From Clostridium sp. 27_14 (GTDB lineage: Bacteria; Bacillota; Clostridia; TANB77; CAG-508), in NCBI GenBank assembly GCA_001916035.1, contig MNRQ01000020.1, forward strand, positions 86,964 to 150,963: a DNA stretch of 64,000 nt. The letters are read 5' to 3'. Shown here piece by piece: positions 1-8,822 of the stretch. The translations under genes were made by a program, and so were the position numbers. A model generated the notes under the pieces. The model was not told the origin of the DNA. It worked only from the letters and a program-made list of their open reading frames with translations, and did not search any database. Within the stretch, counting starts at the first letter, position 1. Each line of letters begins with the position of its first letter.

Positions 1-71
1 TTTTTGATATTTAAGTTAAAATTAGTTACAGTTTTCTGTTTTTAACATTTTACTGTAACTTATTTCTTATA

Positions 72-395
72 TTATCTAAGATATTCTGGTTGTAAATCTT
101 TTATTATTTCCTCAAGTGCAATCGGAGTTACTTCCATTTCTTTAAGTATTGATAGCAAATTTTCAATTTTTCTTTCATCTGCACTTATGTCTTTTACTTC
201 TCTTGATACAATTTTTATGTTGTCTGGTATATACTCCGTTTTTACTACACTTATACCAAATCTTGCATAATTATCACTTGGTCTATTTTCTTTTGTCTCG
301 ATACTCTTATAGTATTCTAATTTGATTGGATAAAATATCCCTTCTTTCTCTAGTTTCGATTTAGCAATAAATTTGCCTCCATAAAATGTTTTCAT
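72..395 (-). CDS. DUF6514-like small protein of unknown function
   Basis: A 107-aa soluble protein with no signal peptide or membrane segment. It opens with a short N-terminal strand region (MKTFYGGKFIAK) and ends in a charged helical tail. The general look, a beta-rich first half with a conserved tyrosine and arginine patch (YARFGISVVK) followed by a short helix, reminds me of the DUF6514 family of Clostridia, but that is recollection and not a search result. The start is supported by a GAGGGGG ribosome binding site just upstream. It is monocistronic and reads leftward from its own sigma-A promoter. No function can be given. Confidence 0.6.
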   Translation of the reverse strand: MKTFYGGKFIAKSKLEKEGIFYPIKLEYYKSIETKENRPSDNYARFGISVVKTEYIPDNIKIVSREVKDISADERKIENLLSILKEMEVTPIALEEIIKDLQPEYLR

Positions 396-448
396 TCGAA
401 TACCCCCTCATTTCCTATAGCTTTTTATATAATCTCAATGTTTTTCTA

Positions 449-477
449 ATAATAAACCTATTAACGAAATTTTTCAA
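449..477 (-). promoter_or_regulatory. sigma-A promoter of the DUF6514-like gene
   Basis: On the minus strand the region reads TTGAAA, a 17-bp spacer, then TATTAT, about 50 bp before the start codon of the leftward gene. The 220 bp between this gene and dinB hold nothing else I can support. Confidence 0.55.
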
Positions 478-615
478 GTGTTTTTTGGAATTTTTTTCCT
501 TTTTTCATTGACACTTTTTATGGTAATTCGACATAATGTCTATTTTGCCTATAAATTCATCATTCTAAGTATTACTTATACTATATACTTTATACATAGA
601 AATAATTCATACTTT

Positions 616-1827
616 TTATTCTTTTCCTTTAAATTTTAAATCTTTTACATCCAATCTTCCAGCCCTTGTAATAAAATTATATCCATATTTAATTTTTAAT
701 TCATCAACTACCTTATCTAATTTTTCTTGCTTTTCATTATCCCAAGGTTCAAATAATGTTGTTTGTTGCATTTCATTTTCTTCTAAACCTTCTACCCTTA
801 AACCTATAAGTCTAATAGGTGTATATGGCTTATACATACTAATTAATAAATTTTTTGCTTTTTTATAAATTTCTTTTGTGCTTGCTGTAGGATATTCTAA
901 TTTTTCTTGGTGACTTGAATCTATAAAATCTTTTGTTCTTAATTGTATATTTACAACTTTTGCTTTCATTTTGTATTTTCTCAGTCTATATGTTACATGT
1001 TCTGATAATGATAATAATATTTCTTCCAATTTTTCTATCTCTGTAACATTTTCAGGTAATGTAATAGAATTACCTATTCCTTTTGGTTTTTCTGGTAAAT
1101 ACCTCACTTCACTCTCATCTATCCCATTTGCATATTCCCACATTTGCAAACCATGTTTTCCAAATTTTTTAACCATCACTTCTTTATTAGTATTTGCTAA
1201 ATCTCCTATTGTTCTTATTTGCATGTTTTGTAACTTAGGTACTGTCCTTCTACCAAGCATAAATAACTCTGATACTGACAATGGCCACATTTTTTGTTTT
1301 ATTTCATTTATATATAAAGTGTGTATTTTATCTGGTTTTGCAAAATCTGAAGCCATTTTTGCAAGTAATTTGTTATTTGCCACACCTATATTTACCGTAA
1401 AACCTAATTCATTCTTTACTCTTACATGTATTTCTTGTGCTACTTCCATTAAAGACCTTTTCATTAAATAATTTGTCATATCTAAAAAACATTCATCTAT
1501 ACTAAATCTTTCAATTCTATCAGTATACTCTAACAATAAATTATATAACATATTTGAATATTTTTGATATACTCTAAAATCTGATTGATATATTTTTATA
1601 TTTGGACATTTCATTCTTGCCTGATAAATCGTTTCTGCTGTTTTTATTCCAAATTCTTTTGCCTTTGGGCTCTTAGCTAACACTATTCCCGAACGCTTAC
1701 TTTCATCTCCTCCAATAATCGACGGTATCTCCCTTATGTCTATTGTGCTACCTTTTTTTAGCATCTCAACAGCAGTCCAACTCAAAAACGCATTATTTAC
1801 ATCCACATGCAAAATTTGCCTTTCCAT
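616..1827 (-). CDS. dinB: DNA polymerase IV (Y-family translesion polymerase)
   Basis: An error-prone Y-family polymerase that extends primers past lesions. The 403-aa protein has the N-terminal catalytic motif HVDVNNAFLSW (first metal-binding Asp and the steric-gate Phe), the palm motif SIDECFLD with the second Asp-Glu pair, helix-hairpin-helix thumb residues (LGRRTVPKLQNMQIRTIGDL) and a C-terminal little-finger domain (about residues 235-345). A GTG lies three codons upstream in frame, but I chose the ATG because AGGTG sits 7 bp before it. The promoter carries a LexA-type box, so the gene is probably SOS controlled. The length is normal, and the gene is monocistronic. Confidence 0.95.
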   Translation of the reverse strand: MERQILHVDVNNAFLSWTAVEMLKKGSTIDIREIPSIIGGDESKRSGIVLAKSPKAKEFGIKTAETIYQARMKCPNIKIYQSDFRVYQKYSNMLYNLLLEYTDRIERFSIDECFLDMTNYLMKRSLMEVAQEIHVRVKNELGFTVNIGVANNKLLAKMASDFAKPDKIHTLYINEIKQKMWPLSVSELFMLGRRTVPKLQNMQIRTIGDLANTNKEVMVKKFGKHGLQMWEYANGIDESEVRYLPEKPKGIGNSITLPENVTEIEKLEEILLSLSEHVTYRLRKYKMKAKVVNIQLRTKDFIDSSHQEKLEYPTASTKEIYKKAKNLLISMYKPYTPIRLIGLRVEGLEENEMQQTTLFEPWDNEKQEKLDKVVDELKIKYGYNFITRAGRLDVKDLKFKGKE

Positions 1828-1844
1828 TATTATCACCTGTTGTA

Positions 1845-1873
1845 ATTATAGAACTTTTGTTTGTATTTGTCAA
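1845..1873 (-). promoter_or_regulatory. dinB promoter with SOS (LexA/DinR) box in the spacer
   Basis: On the minus strand there is TTGACA, a 17-bp spacer, then TATAAT, about 20 bp before the dinB start. At 1851-1863 the plus strand reads GAACTTTTGTTTG, which fits the Gram-positive LexA pattern GAAC-N4-GTTY and lies between the -35 and -10, where a bound repressor would block polymerase. The match is seen in the sequence; the regulation is inferred. Confidence 0.7.
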
Positions 1874-1948
1874 TACTTTTTTTATTTTAATTAAAAAAAG
1901 TCATTATAAACAATTTGTTAAATATTTCAACTGTTTATAACAACCTTT

Positions 1949-2692
1949 TTATTGTATTTTCCTCTTTTGAATTCTATATGTTATTTTAGATAATACATTA
2001 TTAGGAGTAATTTTAGCAAAAAATCTAGCTAATTTTATATCAAATCCAGGTACAATATAAAATTTACCATTCTCTAATTTATGTATTGCATATTCCGCTA
2101 CTTTCATACTATTAGCTTCCCTTAAATGAAATTTAACATTTGCAACTTTATTAAAATTGGTATCTACAGGACCTGGACAAAGAATTGAAATTTTCACATT
2201 TGACTTTTCTTGCTTTAGTTCTTCTCTTATACTTTCACTTAATCTTACAACATAAGATTTTGTCGCATAATATGTACTCATAAGTGGACCAGGCATAAAA
2301 CCAGCAATAGAAGCAACATTCAAAATTTTTCCACGATTTTTCTTTTTAAAATCTATCAAATACAATTTTGTCAAAATATGATAAGCAATTACATTTGTTT
2401 TTATCATTGCCAGTTCTTTTTCTAAACTAGTTTTTGTAAAATCACCACAATCACCAAAACCTGCATTATTTACTAGCAAATCTATATTAGATACTTGCTC
2501 ATACAAATTCCTACAATTTTCTTCAGTTGACAAATCTATTGAAATAATTTCTGCATTTTTTAAACTTTTAGCCACTTCTTTTAATTTTTCCTCATCTCGC
2601 GCAACTAAAACCAACTCATAACCTTTTTTATCTAAAACTTTTGCTATATCTCTTCCTATACCTGATGACGCTCCTGTTATAAGTGCTTTCAT
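1949..2692 (-). CDS. SDR-family short-chain dehydrogenase/reductase
   Basis: A classical short-chain dehydrogenase of 247 aa using NAD(P)H; the substrate cannot be told. The Rossmann glycine motif TGASSGIG is at the N terminus, the structural NNAG motif is at about residue 84, the catalytic Ser is in NVASIAGF and the YxxxK pair is YYATK. An acidic residue that would enforce NADH is missing after strand 2 (LVARDEE), which favours NADPH. Seven extra in-frame codons upstream were dropped because GAAAGGAG precedes the ATG of MKALITG. The C terminus (residues 205-247) resembles the DltE/YqjQ-like subgroup with basic ends. The gene stands alone. Confidence 0.9.
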   Translation of the reverse strand: MKALITGASSGIGRDIAKVLDKKGYELVLVARDEEKLKEVAKSLKNAEIISIDLSTEENCRNLYEQVSNIDLLVNNAGFGDCGDFTKTSLEKELAMIKTNVIAYHILTKLYLIDFKKKNRGKILNVASIAGFMPGPLMSTYYATKSYVVRLSESIREELKQEKSNVKISILCPGPVDTNFNKVANVKFHLREANSMKVAEYAIHKLENGKFYIVPGFDIKLARFFAKITPNNVLSKITYRIQKRKIQ

Positions 2693-2814
2693 AAAAACAC
2701 TCCTTTCTATCACTAATACATTTCCAAATATATTCTAAAAATATAATATTTTTTTAACCTTTTAAAAATCATTCGAAAAATATAATTTTTTTTAGTCTTT
2801 TTCAAAACCATCAG

Positions 2815-3351
2815 TTACTTTGACATTATCTTTCCAACTGTATGTACTATTTGAGTCGATTTTTTATTTGCCAGATCTTTTCCTATTGCCTTTCCTCCTA
2901 CTGTTAATGCTGAAACTAAAGCACTTAATAAAAATTGCAAGTTAAAATTCCATCCAAATTGATTTGTTATTTTTACGGCTATTAATGCACTTATCGCTCC
3001 ACTTAAAACACCACAAATATCACCAATAACATCTGCACATATATTGGCCACTTTTGATGCATTTTTTATTAATTTTATTGAACTTTTTGATCCTTTGACT
3101 TTTTTGGTTGCTTTTGCATGAAATTCTTCTTCATTAGCCACAGTAACTGCTACACCAATTATATCGAATAAAATACCTGTTGCTATCACTAATACTAGTA
3201 TTAAACACGCTGGTATTAAACTTAGATTTGATACTCCATTTGTTGATATATAAGAAAATATGATTGACAATATAAATGTCATTGTAAAGACTTGAATAAA
3301 CCATTTTAATGTTGAATTTTCCGAGTGTTCTTCTTTTTTACTTTTTTCCAT
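2815..3351 (-). CDS. oapA: OLE-RNA-associated membrane protein OapA-like
   Basis: A 178-aa integral membrane protein with four hydrophobic segments (about residues 20-38, 44-72, 108-128 and 138-156) and a basic cytoplasmic loop (KATKKVKGSKSS). It lacks an enzymatic motif. Proteins like this are often labelled Mg2+/Co2+ transporter CorB-like. I identify it as OapA because of size, topology and, mainly, position: it lies directly downstream of a roughly 580-nt structured RNA transcribed in the same direction, the standard arrangement of OLE RNA and OapA. In Bacillus halodurans OapA anchors OLE RNA at the membrane, and the complex affects tolerance to cold, alcohols and Mg2+. The start has AGAAGGAG upstream. 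Confidence 0.75.
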   Translation of the reverse strand: MEKSKKEEHSENSTLKWFIQVFTMTFILSIIFSYISTNGVSNLSLIPACLILVLVIATGILFDIIGVAVTVANEEEFHAKATKKVKGSKSSIKLIKNASKVANICADVIGDICGVLSGAISALIAVKITNQFGWNFNLQFLLSALVSALTVGGKAIGKDLANKKSTQIVHTVGKIMSK

Positions 3352-3379
3352 TATTTGTTTTTCTCCTTCTGATTCTTTT

Positions 3380-3961
3380 TATTTATTAATATGATTTAGA
3401 TGGTAAAAGTCTAAGTAAATTTTACAGTTTAGGTCTGGTTGAATTTCTCTACCTCCCGCTTGACATTACTGTCTTAGCCGTTTCCGTTTAAGGGATGCAT
3501 CTATTAATTTTAATAGACACCAGATCGCCACTTAAATCTGTACCTTAATCCCTAGACTTCCATGCTAGTGATAGCAAACATTCTAGAAGTTTTCCTTAAC
3601 ATACAAACTTGTTTTACTAGTCTTTTTTGCAAATATGGTTTCATAGCACCGATTATTTATATTTGGCCAAAATACAAATATCATTATAAACGTAATCCCC
3701 ACATATTCACTCGAGACAGGCTACTCTATGTATTTTGTGTCTTGGCACTCACCATAGGTTATACTTAAATATCTATTTAAGCCTCCGCGAAAATAGGGAG
3801 TCTTATGTATGCCGTTACATAATACCCTAAATTCTTTACTCCCTATACTCACACAAAACTGGCATTTCGCGCAAATACAAGAAACTTCAACGATGTGCCC
3901 TTTAGTGGATTTTTAGCCCCACCCTCATAAAACATTGCATGACTAGAATAATGCACCATCG
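3380..3961 (-). ncRNA. ole: OLE (ornate large extremophilic) RNA
   Basis: A gene-free stretch of about 580 nt whose composition is clearly richer in G and C than the flanking spacers. Read on the minus strand it folds into many local stems: GATGGTGC near the 5' end faces GGGCACATC, TGCAT faces ATGCA, and GGGAGT is followed later by ACTCCC. It begins about 7 nt after a consensus promoter and runs into the oapA-like gene. Size, strand and neighbour all match OLE RNA. The 3' end is uncertain (between about 3352 and 3400). The identification rests on context and overall structure, not on a covariance-model match. Confidence 0.75.
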
Positions 3962-3967
3962 ATTAAT

Positions 3968-3996
3968 AGTATAACATTTTTTAAAATTTATTCCAA
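3968..3996 (-). promoter_or_regulatory. promoter of the OLE RNA
   Basis: On the minus strand there is TTGGAA, exactly 17 bp, then TATACT. Transcription would start near 3961, giving an RNA that begins AUCGAUGGUGC. No other start site is apparent for the oapA gene, so RNA and protein are probably cotranscribed and the RNA processed or read through. Confidence 0.7.
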
Positions 3997-4048
3997 ATTT
4001 TATTTTGTTTTATTTTTGACTTAAATTTTTTAGTTTTGTTATATTTTT

Positions 4049-4186
4049 CTAATTTTCTTCTTTTTCCTCGTTTTTATTAATTTTTTCTTCGTTTTTCTCA
4101 TTTTTACTATTTTGTATCATTTTATTTATAGAATCTAATATATCATCTGAATTTTCATCAAAATTATCTTTTACTAAATTAAACAT
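4049..4186 (-). CDS. 45-aa acidic-basic peptide coupled to tmk
   Basis: A small gene directly behind tmk. Its ATG lies one base after the tmk stop codon, and the tmk end itself contains the GAGGTAATG ribosome binding site, so translation is probably coupled. The peptide starts MFNLVKDNFDENSDDIL and has a C-terminal half of almost only Lys, Glu and Asn, likely a helix or disordered. No family is recognised. The ribosome binding site and tight spacing support it as real, but the length makes this tentative. Confidence 0.5.
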   Translation of the reverse strand: MFNLVKDNFDENSDDILDSINKMIQNSKNEKNEEKINKNEEKEEN

Positions 4187-4187
4187 T

Positions 4188-4877
4188 TTACATTACCTCT
4201 TTTTCATTTAAAATTTTTTCAATTTCTGCAAATATTTCTTCATGAATATCTTCAATAGTACGAATTTCACAATTTCTTACACACTGTATTTCATACCAAT
4301 TATATTTTTTTGATAACTTTATGGCCTCATTATATGCATCTCTTAAATGCTCTGTACTTTTTTCATGAATATCCTTCTTATCTTCATGTGTAATTTTATT
4401 TTTCCTATTTTTCATTAATTTAACCGCATATTCTGTTGGCATATTCAAAAAGAATACTTGAGTTGGCACAGGTAAACCATACAAATTAAATTCAAAATCC
4501 CATAACCAATCCAAAAATTTTTTTCTTTCTTCTGCATCTCTTATTTTCCCAGCTTGATGTACCATATTTGAAGTAGTATATCTATCTGCCAATATAATGC
4601 CTCCATTATTATAATATTCTTGATACTCTCTTCTAAAAGTTATATATCTATCTGCTGCATAAAAAGTTGAAGCAATATATGGACTTATTTTTTTTGGATC
4701 ATCTCCTAATTCACCTTTCAAATATATTTTCACAAGTTCAGAACTATTGCTTTCATAATTTGGAAAACTAACACTTTTATATTTGATATTCTCTTTTTCA
4801 AATCTATTTTTTAATTTTTCCAATTGAGTTTGTTTTCCACTTGAATCAGTTCCCTCTATTACAAATAACTTTCCCAT
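4188..4877 (-). CDS. tmk: thymidylate kinase (dTMP kinase)
   Basis: It phosphorylates dTMP to dTDP with ATP, the last step unique to dTTP supply. The 229-aa protein has the P-loop GTDSSGKQT near the N terminus, the substrate-binding DRYTTSN motif at about residue 93 and a LID-region helix (KNRKNKITHEDKKDIHEKS) rich in basic residues. It is longer than the usual 205-aa enzyme and belongs to the longer variant found in Clostridia. A GTG is one codon upstream; I prefer the ATG, 8 bp after AAGGAG. It forms a two-gene unit with the small downstream gene. The next gene to the right, dgt-like, also concerns dNTP pools and is divergent. Confidence 0.92.
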   Translation of the reverse strand: MGKLFVIEGTDSSGKQTQLEKLKNRFEKENIKYKSVSFPNYESNSSELVKIYLKGELGDDPKKISPYIASTFYAADRYITFRREYQEYYNNGGIILADRYTTSNMVHQAGKIRDAEERKKFLDWLWDFEFNLYGLPVPTQVFFLNMPTEYAVKLMKNRKNKITHEDKKDIHEKSTEHLRDAYNEAIKLSKKYNWYEIQCVRNCEIRTIEDIHEEIFAEIEKILNEKEVM

Positions 4878-5036
4878 CACATTTTCTCCTTTCGTACATA
4901 TAAATTAAAAAAATTTTATATCGTTCACTATCTTTCTAATTATAATTGTAGTATAATTATTTCACTAAAAAAATTATACTACAAAAAAAAACAGAACACA
5001 ATTATTTTACACAATTTAATTGAAAGGATTGATATT

Positions 5037-6239
5037 ATGAATTCAACAAAAAAATTTTCCAACTATTCAGCTAATCCCAATAATCCAAATTGGGAAAATA
5101 TAATCTCAAGAACTAAACCTCTATACCAAAGAGAAACTGATTTAAGAGACATTTTTGAACGTGATTATACACGTATAATCCACTCTACAGCTTATAGACG
5201 TCTAAAACATAAAACCCAAGTATTTTTTTCTCCAGACAATGACCATATTTGCACAAGAATCGAACATGTTACATTGGTTGATTCCATTAGTCATACAATC
5301 GCACAATATCTAGGTCTAAATACTAATTTAACACACGCAATTGCCGTTGCACACGATTTAGGCCATAGTCCTTTTGGTCATGCTGGTGAAAAAATTTTAT
5401 CTTCTATTTCTATGCGTGATTTGGGTATTAGTTTTTGGCATGAAAAAAATGGACTAGATTTTGTAGATTATATAGAATTATTAGAAGACTCTGAAAGTTG
5501 TAAGCAAAATCTCAATCTAACTTATGGAGTAAGAGACGGTATTATTTCACATTGTGGTGAAATTGATGAAAACTCTGTTAGACCTAGAAACGACTTTATT
5601 GATTTAAAAGATTATACAAAACCAAATCAATTCGCACCATATACATGGGAAGGCTGTGTTGTAAAAATTTCTGATAAAATTTCTTATGTTTGCCGTGACA
5701 TTGAAGATAGCGTAACACTTGGAATCTTAGACAATTGTTCTAATGAATTACATAAATTGCTTAACTTAAATAATTTTGAAAACATAAACAATACTAATGT
5801 AATAAACGAATTAGTGTACGATTTATGTACAAATTCTTCTTTTGAAAAAGGTTTATGTTTTTCAGATAAATATCTTAACTTGTTAAACGAATTAAAAGCC
5901 TTTAATTATAAAAATATATATTTCTGTGATAGAATTCAACCTTCTATTAGATATTTTGAAGTTGTTCTAAACGAAATATATAACATACTAAAATCATATT
6001 ATTCAAATGACTTACAAACAAGTTTAAACAAACTTTGCCATGTTTACCCAAAACTTGGAAATAGCTTTAAAGGATTTATAAATCTATTCTATGATTTTGG
6101 TGATAGAACTTTTTGCAAAAATACTATATTATTTTCTTCAAACAATGAAAAAGACTTTTATCACTGCATTTTATATTACATATCCGGTATGACAGACCAC
6201 TTTGCTATAGAAGCATATCAAGAAATTATAGGATTTTAA
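5037..6239 (+). CDS. dgt: dGTP triphosphohydrolase-like HD-domain protein
   Basis: A predicted deoxynucleoside triphosphate triphosphohydrolase that releases tripolyphosphate from dGTP or related dNTPs. The 400-aa protein carries the HD metal centre: R-I-E-H at about residue 77, then AVAHDLGHSPFGHAGE at about 103-118, and a later Asp (KISDKISYVCRDIED). The N-terminal AYRRLKHKTQVF segment, with basic residues for the phosphates, is typical of this family. Start: GAAAGG lies about 13 bp upstream of the ATG. It is divergent from tmk. Whether dGTP is the true substrate cannot be read from sequence. Confidence 0.88.
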   Translation: MNSTKKFSNYSANPNNPNWENIISRTKPLYQRETDLRDIFERDYTRIIHSTAYRRLKHKTQVFFSPDNDHICTRIEHVTLVDSISHTIAQYLGLNTNLTHAIAVAHDLGHSPFGHAGEKILSSISMRDLGISFWHEKNGLDFVDYIELLEDSESCKQNLNLTYGVRDGIISHCGEIDENSVRPRNDFIDLKDYTKPNQFAPYTWEGCVVKISDKISYVCRDIEDSVTLGILDNCSNELHKLLNLNNFENINNTNVINELVYDLCTNSSFEKGLCFSDKYLNLLNELKAFNYKNIYFCDRIQPSIRYFEVVLNEIYNILKSYYSNDLQTSLNKLCHVYPKLGNSFKGFINLFYDFGDRTFCKNTILFSSNNEKDFYHCILYYISGMTDHFAIEAYQEIIGF

Positions 6240-6250
6240 CACCACGAACA

Positions 6251-6313
6251 AAAAGATATGATTACTGCCAAAACCCAAAATTGGATATTTCAGCTATAAT
6301 CATATCTTTTTTT
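6251..6313. terminator. bidirectional terminator between convergent genes
   Basis: AAAAGATATGATTA and TAATCATATCTTTT form a long stem flanked by A and T tracts on the two sides, between the ends of the dgt-like and symporter genes. The loop is about 32 nt. Confidence 0.7.
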
Positions 6314-6321
6314 ACCCTTTT

Positions 6322-7596
6322 TTATTCTTCAACACTCTTATTCATCCAATCTTTACCATCAACAACTCTTGCCACCATCATTGAAGAAACTGTATCTCCA
6401 ACAACATTTAATGCCGTTGCCGGTGCATCAATTATTGTAGCAATCATCGTTAAAATAGGTAAAGCTGCCACTGGATAACCCATCATTGTTATAATTAACA
6501 TTTCAGAAATTGTTCCACCACCAATTGGAACAGCTGTAACCAACAAATTAGCCAATAATGCAATACCTAAAACTCCCATTACATCCCCAGTTGTAGCTAG
6601 ACTTGTTCCAAATAAACAAACTAGAAACATTATTTTAAATACTGAACCTATAATAGAACCATCTTTATGAAAGCTCGTTCCTAAAGGTATTGTTGTCTCT
6701 GCTATATCTTCTGGCACTCCCATTTTTTTACTACATTCAATATTTACTGGAATTGATGCAGCACTAGAACATGTAGCCAATGCTGTTAATGTTGATGGCA
6801 ATGCATTTTTCCAAAATGCTCTTATTCCCTTTGTTCCTCCTGCTATCCACGCATATATTGTATACATTACAAAATAAAAAGCAATTGCAACTATTGTATA
6901 TATTACAAACGTTTTTAAATATCCAACTGCAATAGAAGCTCCAAAACTTCCTACAAATGCTGCAAAATAGCATCCCAAACCTATAGGAGCATAATACATT
7001 ATAATTTTTACTATATTAGCAACAACCTCATTTGCAGATTGCACAAATTCTTTTACTTGTTTTCCCTTTTCTCCAGCCATATTTATAGCAACACCAAATA
7101 AAATTGAGAAAACTAACACTGCTATTATATTATCTTTTGAAAGCAATTTAGAAAAATCATTTACTGTTAATAAATTAACTGTTCTTTCAGCAATTGTAGG
7201 TTCATCTTCTTTTTCTTCTCCACTTGTTTCATCATTTCCTACATCTTGTTCTAATGCTTGTTTTATTTTTTCACCATCTTCTGGATTTACTAATTTAACA
7301 AAATATGTACTTGCAAATCCCACAAATACAGCTATTATTGATGTAACAACAAATGTTCCTATTATTGTTACCATGATTTTTCCTAGCCTTTTGGGCGTTT
7401 TCATTTTTGTTATTGATGTTGTGATTGTTAAAAAGATTAAAGGGACTATTATGACCAGTAATAGATTTAAAAATAGGTCACCTAAGGGTTTTAAAACTGC
7501 TGCTTTTTCTTGAAATATAATTCCAATGATCGCGCCAACAATTATTGCAGCTAAAAGTATTATTGTTGACTTGTAATTTGATAAAAATTTTTTCAT
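6322..7596 (-). CDS. dicarboxylate/amino acid:cation symporter (DAACS family)
   Basis: A Na+- or H+-coupled carrier for glutamate, aspartate, serine or C4-dicarboxylates in the cytoplasmic membrane. The 424-aa protein has the family order: eight membrane helices plus two re-entrant hairpins. HP1 carries the serine-rich motif ATCSSAASIP; TM7 has GTSFHKDGS in the place of the usual NMDGT-type motif; HP2 is AVPIGGGTISEM. An acidic loop of about 25 residues (EDGEKIKQ to KEDEPTIAERT) sits between TM3 and TM4. Start: AAAGAGG upstream of the ATG. It is monocistronic, with its own promoter. The substrate cannot be assigned. Confidence 0.9.
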   Translation of the reverse strand: MKKFLSNYKSTIILLAAIIVGAIIGIIFQEKAAVLKPLGDLFLNLLLVIIVPLIFLTITTSITKMKTPKRLGKIMVTIIGTFVVTSIIAVFVGFASTYFVKLVNPEDGEKIKQALEQDVGNDETSGEEKEDEPTIAERTVNLLTVNDFSKLLSKDNIIAVLVFSILFGVAINMAGEKGKQVKEFVQSANEVVANIVKIIMYYAPIGLGCYFAAFVGSFGASIAVGYLKTFVIYTIVAIAFYFVMYTIYAWIAGGTKGIRAFWKNALPSTLTALATCSSAASIPVNIECSKKMGVPEDIAETTIPLGTSFHKDGSIIGSVFKIMFLVCLFGTSLATTGDVMGVLGIALLANLLVTAVPIGGGTISEMLIITMMGYPVAALPILTMIATIIDAPATALNVVGDTVSSMMVARVVDGKDWMNKSVEE

Positions 7597-7625
7597 AATA
7601 CTACCTCTTTTCTAAATAAAGGCAA

Positions 7626-7688
7626 CTAGAAATATAATTATATCTCTAGGATTTTCTCCATTATATATTAATTATATTTTATTTGCAA
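7626..7688 (-). promoter_or_regulatory. symporter promoter with palindromic leader site
   Basis: On the minus strand there is TTGCAA, a 17-bp spacer, then TATAAT (7660-7688). Just downstream, 7626-7649 is a 24-bp near-perfect palindrome (CTAGAAATATAATTATATCT plus CTAG) lying at the start of the message, a plausible operator or mRNA hairpin. The operator role is inferred. Confidence 0.55.
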
Positions 7689-7703
7689 GTATTTTATGAA
7701 ATT

Positions 7704-7732
7704 TTGACATTTTAATACTTATTTTATATAAT
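7704..7732 (+). promoter_or_regulatory. promoter of the YtqA-like gene
   Basis: TTGACA, a 17-bp spacer, then TATAAT, 25 bp before the start codon. Confidence 0.7.
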
Positions 7733-7757
7733 ACAAAATTGAAAGGAAAGATATAAA

Positions 7758-8693
7758 ATGAACTCTTTACAACAATCAGAAAGATATAGACATTTAAACA
7801 ACTATCTAAAAAACAAATTTGGAGAAAGAACTTTAAAAATATGCATAGATGGCAACTTTACATGTCCAAACCGTGATGGAACAAAAGGAACATCTGGATG
7901 CATTTTTTGTAGTGAACGAGGATCTGGCGAACATATTTCATGCAATCACATACCAAGCAGTACAGAATCCATAAAATCACAAGTCTTAAACTATTTTTCA
8001 AGTTACAAAGCCAATCGTGCAAATAAATTTATCGCATACTTTCAAAATTTCACAAATACTTACGATACTATTCCTAACCTAAAAACCAAATATGATTCTG
8101 CTTTAATTGATAATAGAATTGTAGGACTTTCTATAGCCACACGTCCAGACTGCATAAATGAAGATATTGCAAAATTAATAAGAAGTTATAGTAATAACTA
8201 TTATGTATGTGTTGAACTTGGTTTACAAACTTCAAATGACGATACAGGAAAATTAATTTGTCGTGGATATACATCTAAAGATTTTACAAATGCCGTTTCA
8301 ATTTTAAATAAATATAATATAGACTGTATTACACACATTATGGTAGGATTACCTAATGAAACTGAAAATGATATACAAAATACAGTTACATTTTTAAATA
8401 ACCATAATATTCAAGGGCTAAAAATTCATTCTACATATGTTATAAAAAATACTACTTTAGCAGATTGGTATTATTCTGGTAAATACACCCCTATCACCCT
8501 AGACTTTTATTTAAAAAATTTATCATACATTATTACCCACATTTCTCCAGAAATAATTATTCACCGTATTTCTGGTGATGCTCCTAAAGATTTACTAATT
8601 GCTCCTGATTGGAACTTGCATAAAAAATGGATTTTAAATGGATTTGATAAATTAATGGCAGAACAAAATCTATATCAAGGATTATATTATTAA
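7758..8693 (+). CDS. YtqA-type radical SAM protein (TIGR01212-like)
   Basis: A 311-aa radical S-adenosylmethionine enzyme. The cluster motif is unusual for the superfamily: the cysteines occur as C-PNRDGTKGTSG-C-IF-C near residue 38, the long-spaced pattern of the YtqA/TIGR01212 group shared with Elp3-like proteins. Downstream are the SAM-binding GLQT region (VELGLQTSNDDTG) and HIMVGLPNET. The substrate is unknown; some relatives act in tRNA modification. GAAAGGAAAG precedes the ATG. It has its own promoter and no operon partners. Confidence 0.88.
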   Translation: MNSLQQSERYRHLNNYLKNKFGERTLKICIDGNFTCPNRDGTKGTSGCIFCSERGSGEHISCNHIPSSTESIKSQVLNYFSSYKANRANKFIAYFQNFTNTYDTIPNLKTKYDSALIDNRIVGLSIATRPDCINEDIAKLIRSYSNNYYVCVELGLQTSNDDTGKLICRGYTSKDFTNAVSILNKYNIDCITHIMVGLPNETENDIQNTVTFLNNHNIQGLKIHSTYVIKNTTLADWYYSGKYTPITLDFYLKNLSYIITHISPEIIIHRISGDAPKDLLIAPDWNLHKKWILNGFDKLMAEQNLYQGLYY

Positions 8694-8724
8694 TAAATAT
8701 ACCAAAAAAGTGCAATAATAATTG

Positions 8725-8753
8725 TTGACTTTTTATGTAAATATTGTTATAAT
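8725..8753 (+). promoter_or_regulatory. strong promoter with TTTTATGTAAA spacer
   Basis: TTGACT, a 17-bp spacer, then TATAAT, followed by a 69-nt leader. The spacer contains ATGTAAA in the same register as the promoters at 28165 and 35672 in the accessory block (see findings). Confidence 0.75.
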
Positions 8754-8822
8754 ATATTTATAGTTTTTATATAATTCCTCATACAGGGAAAAAACACACT
8801 AAAGTATTAAGGAGGAAGTAAT

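Noticed and set aside
526..533. Spo0A-box-like ATTCGACA upstream of the DUF6514-like gene, and TTTTGTCGAA at 37227-37236
   Set aside because: A seven-base motif is expected by chance in this AT-rich window, and position relative to promoters is not convincing.
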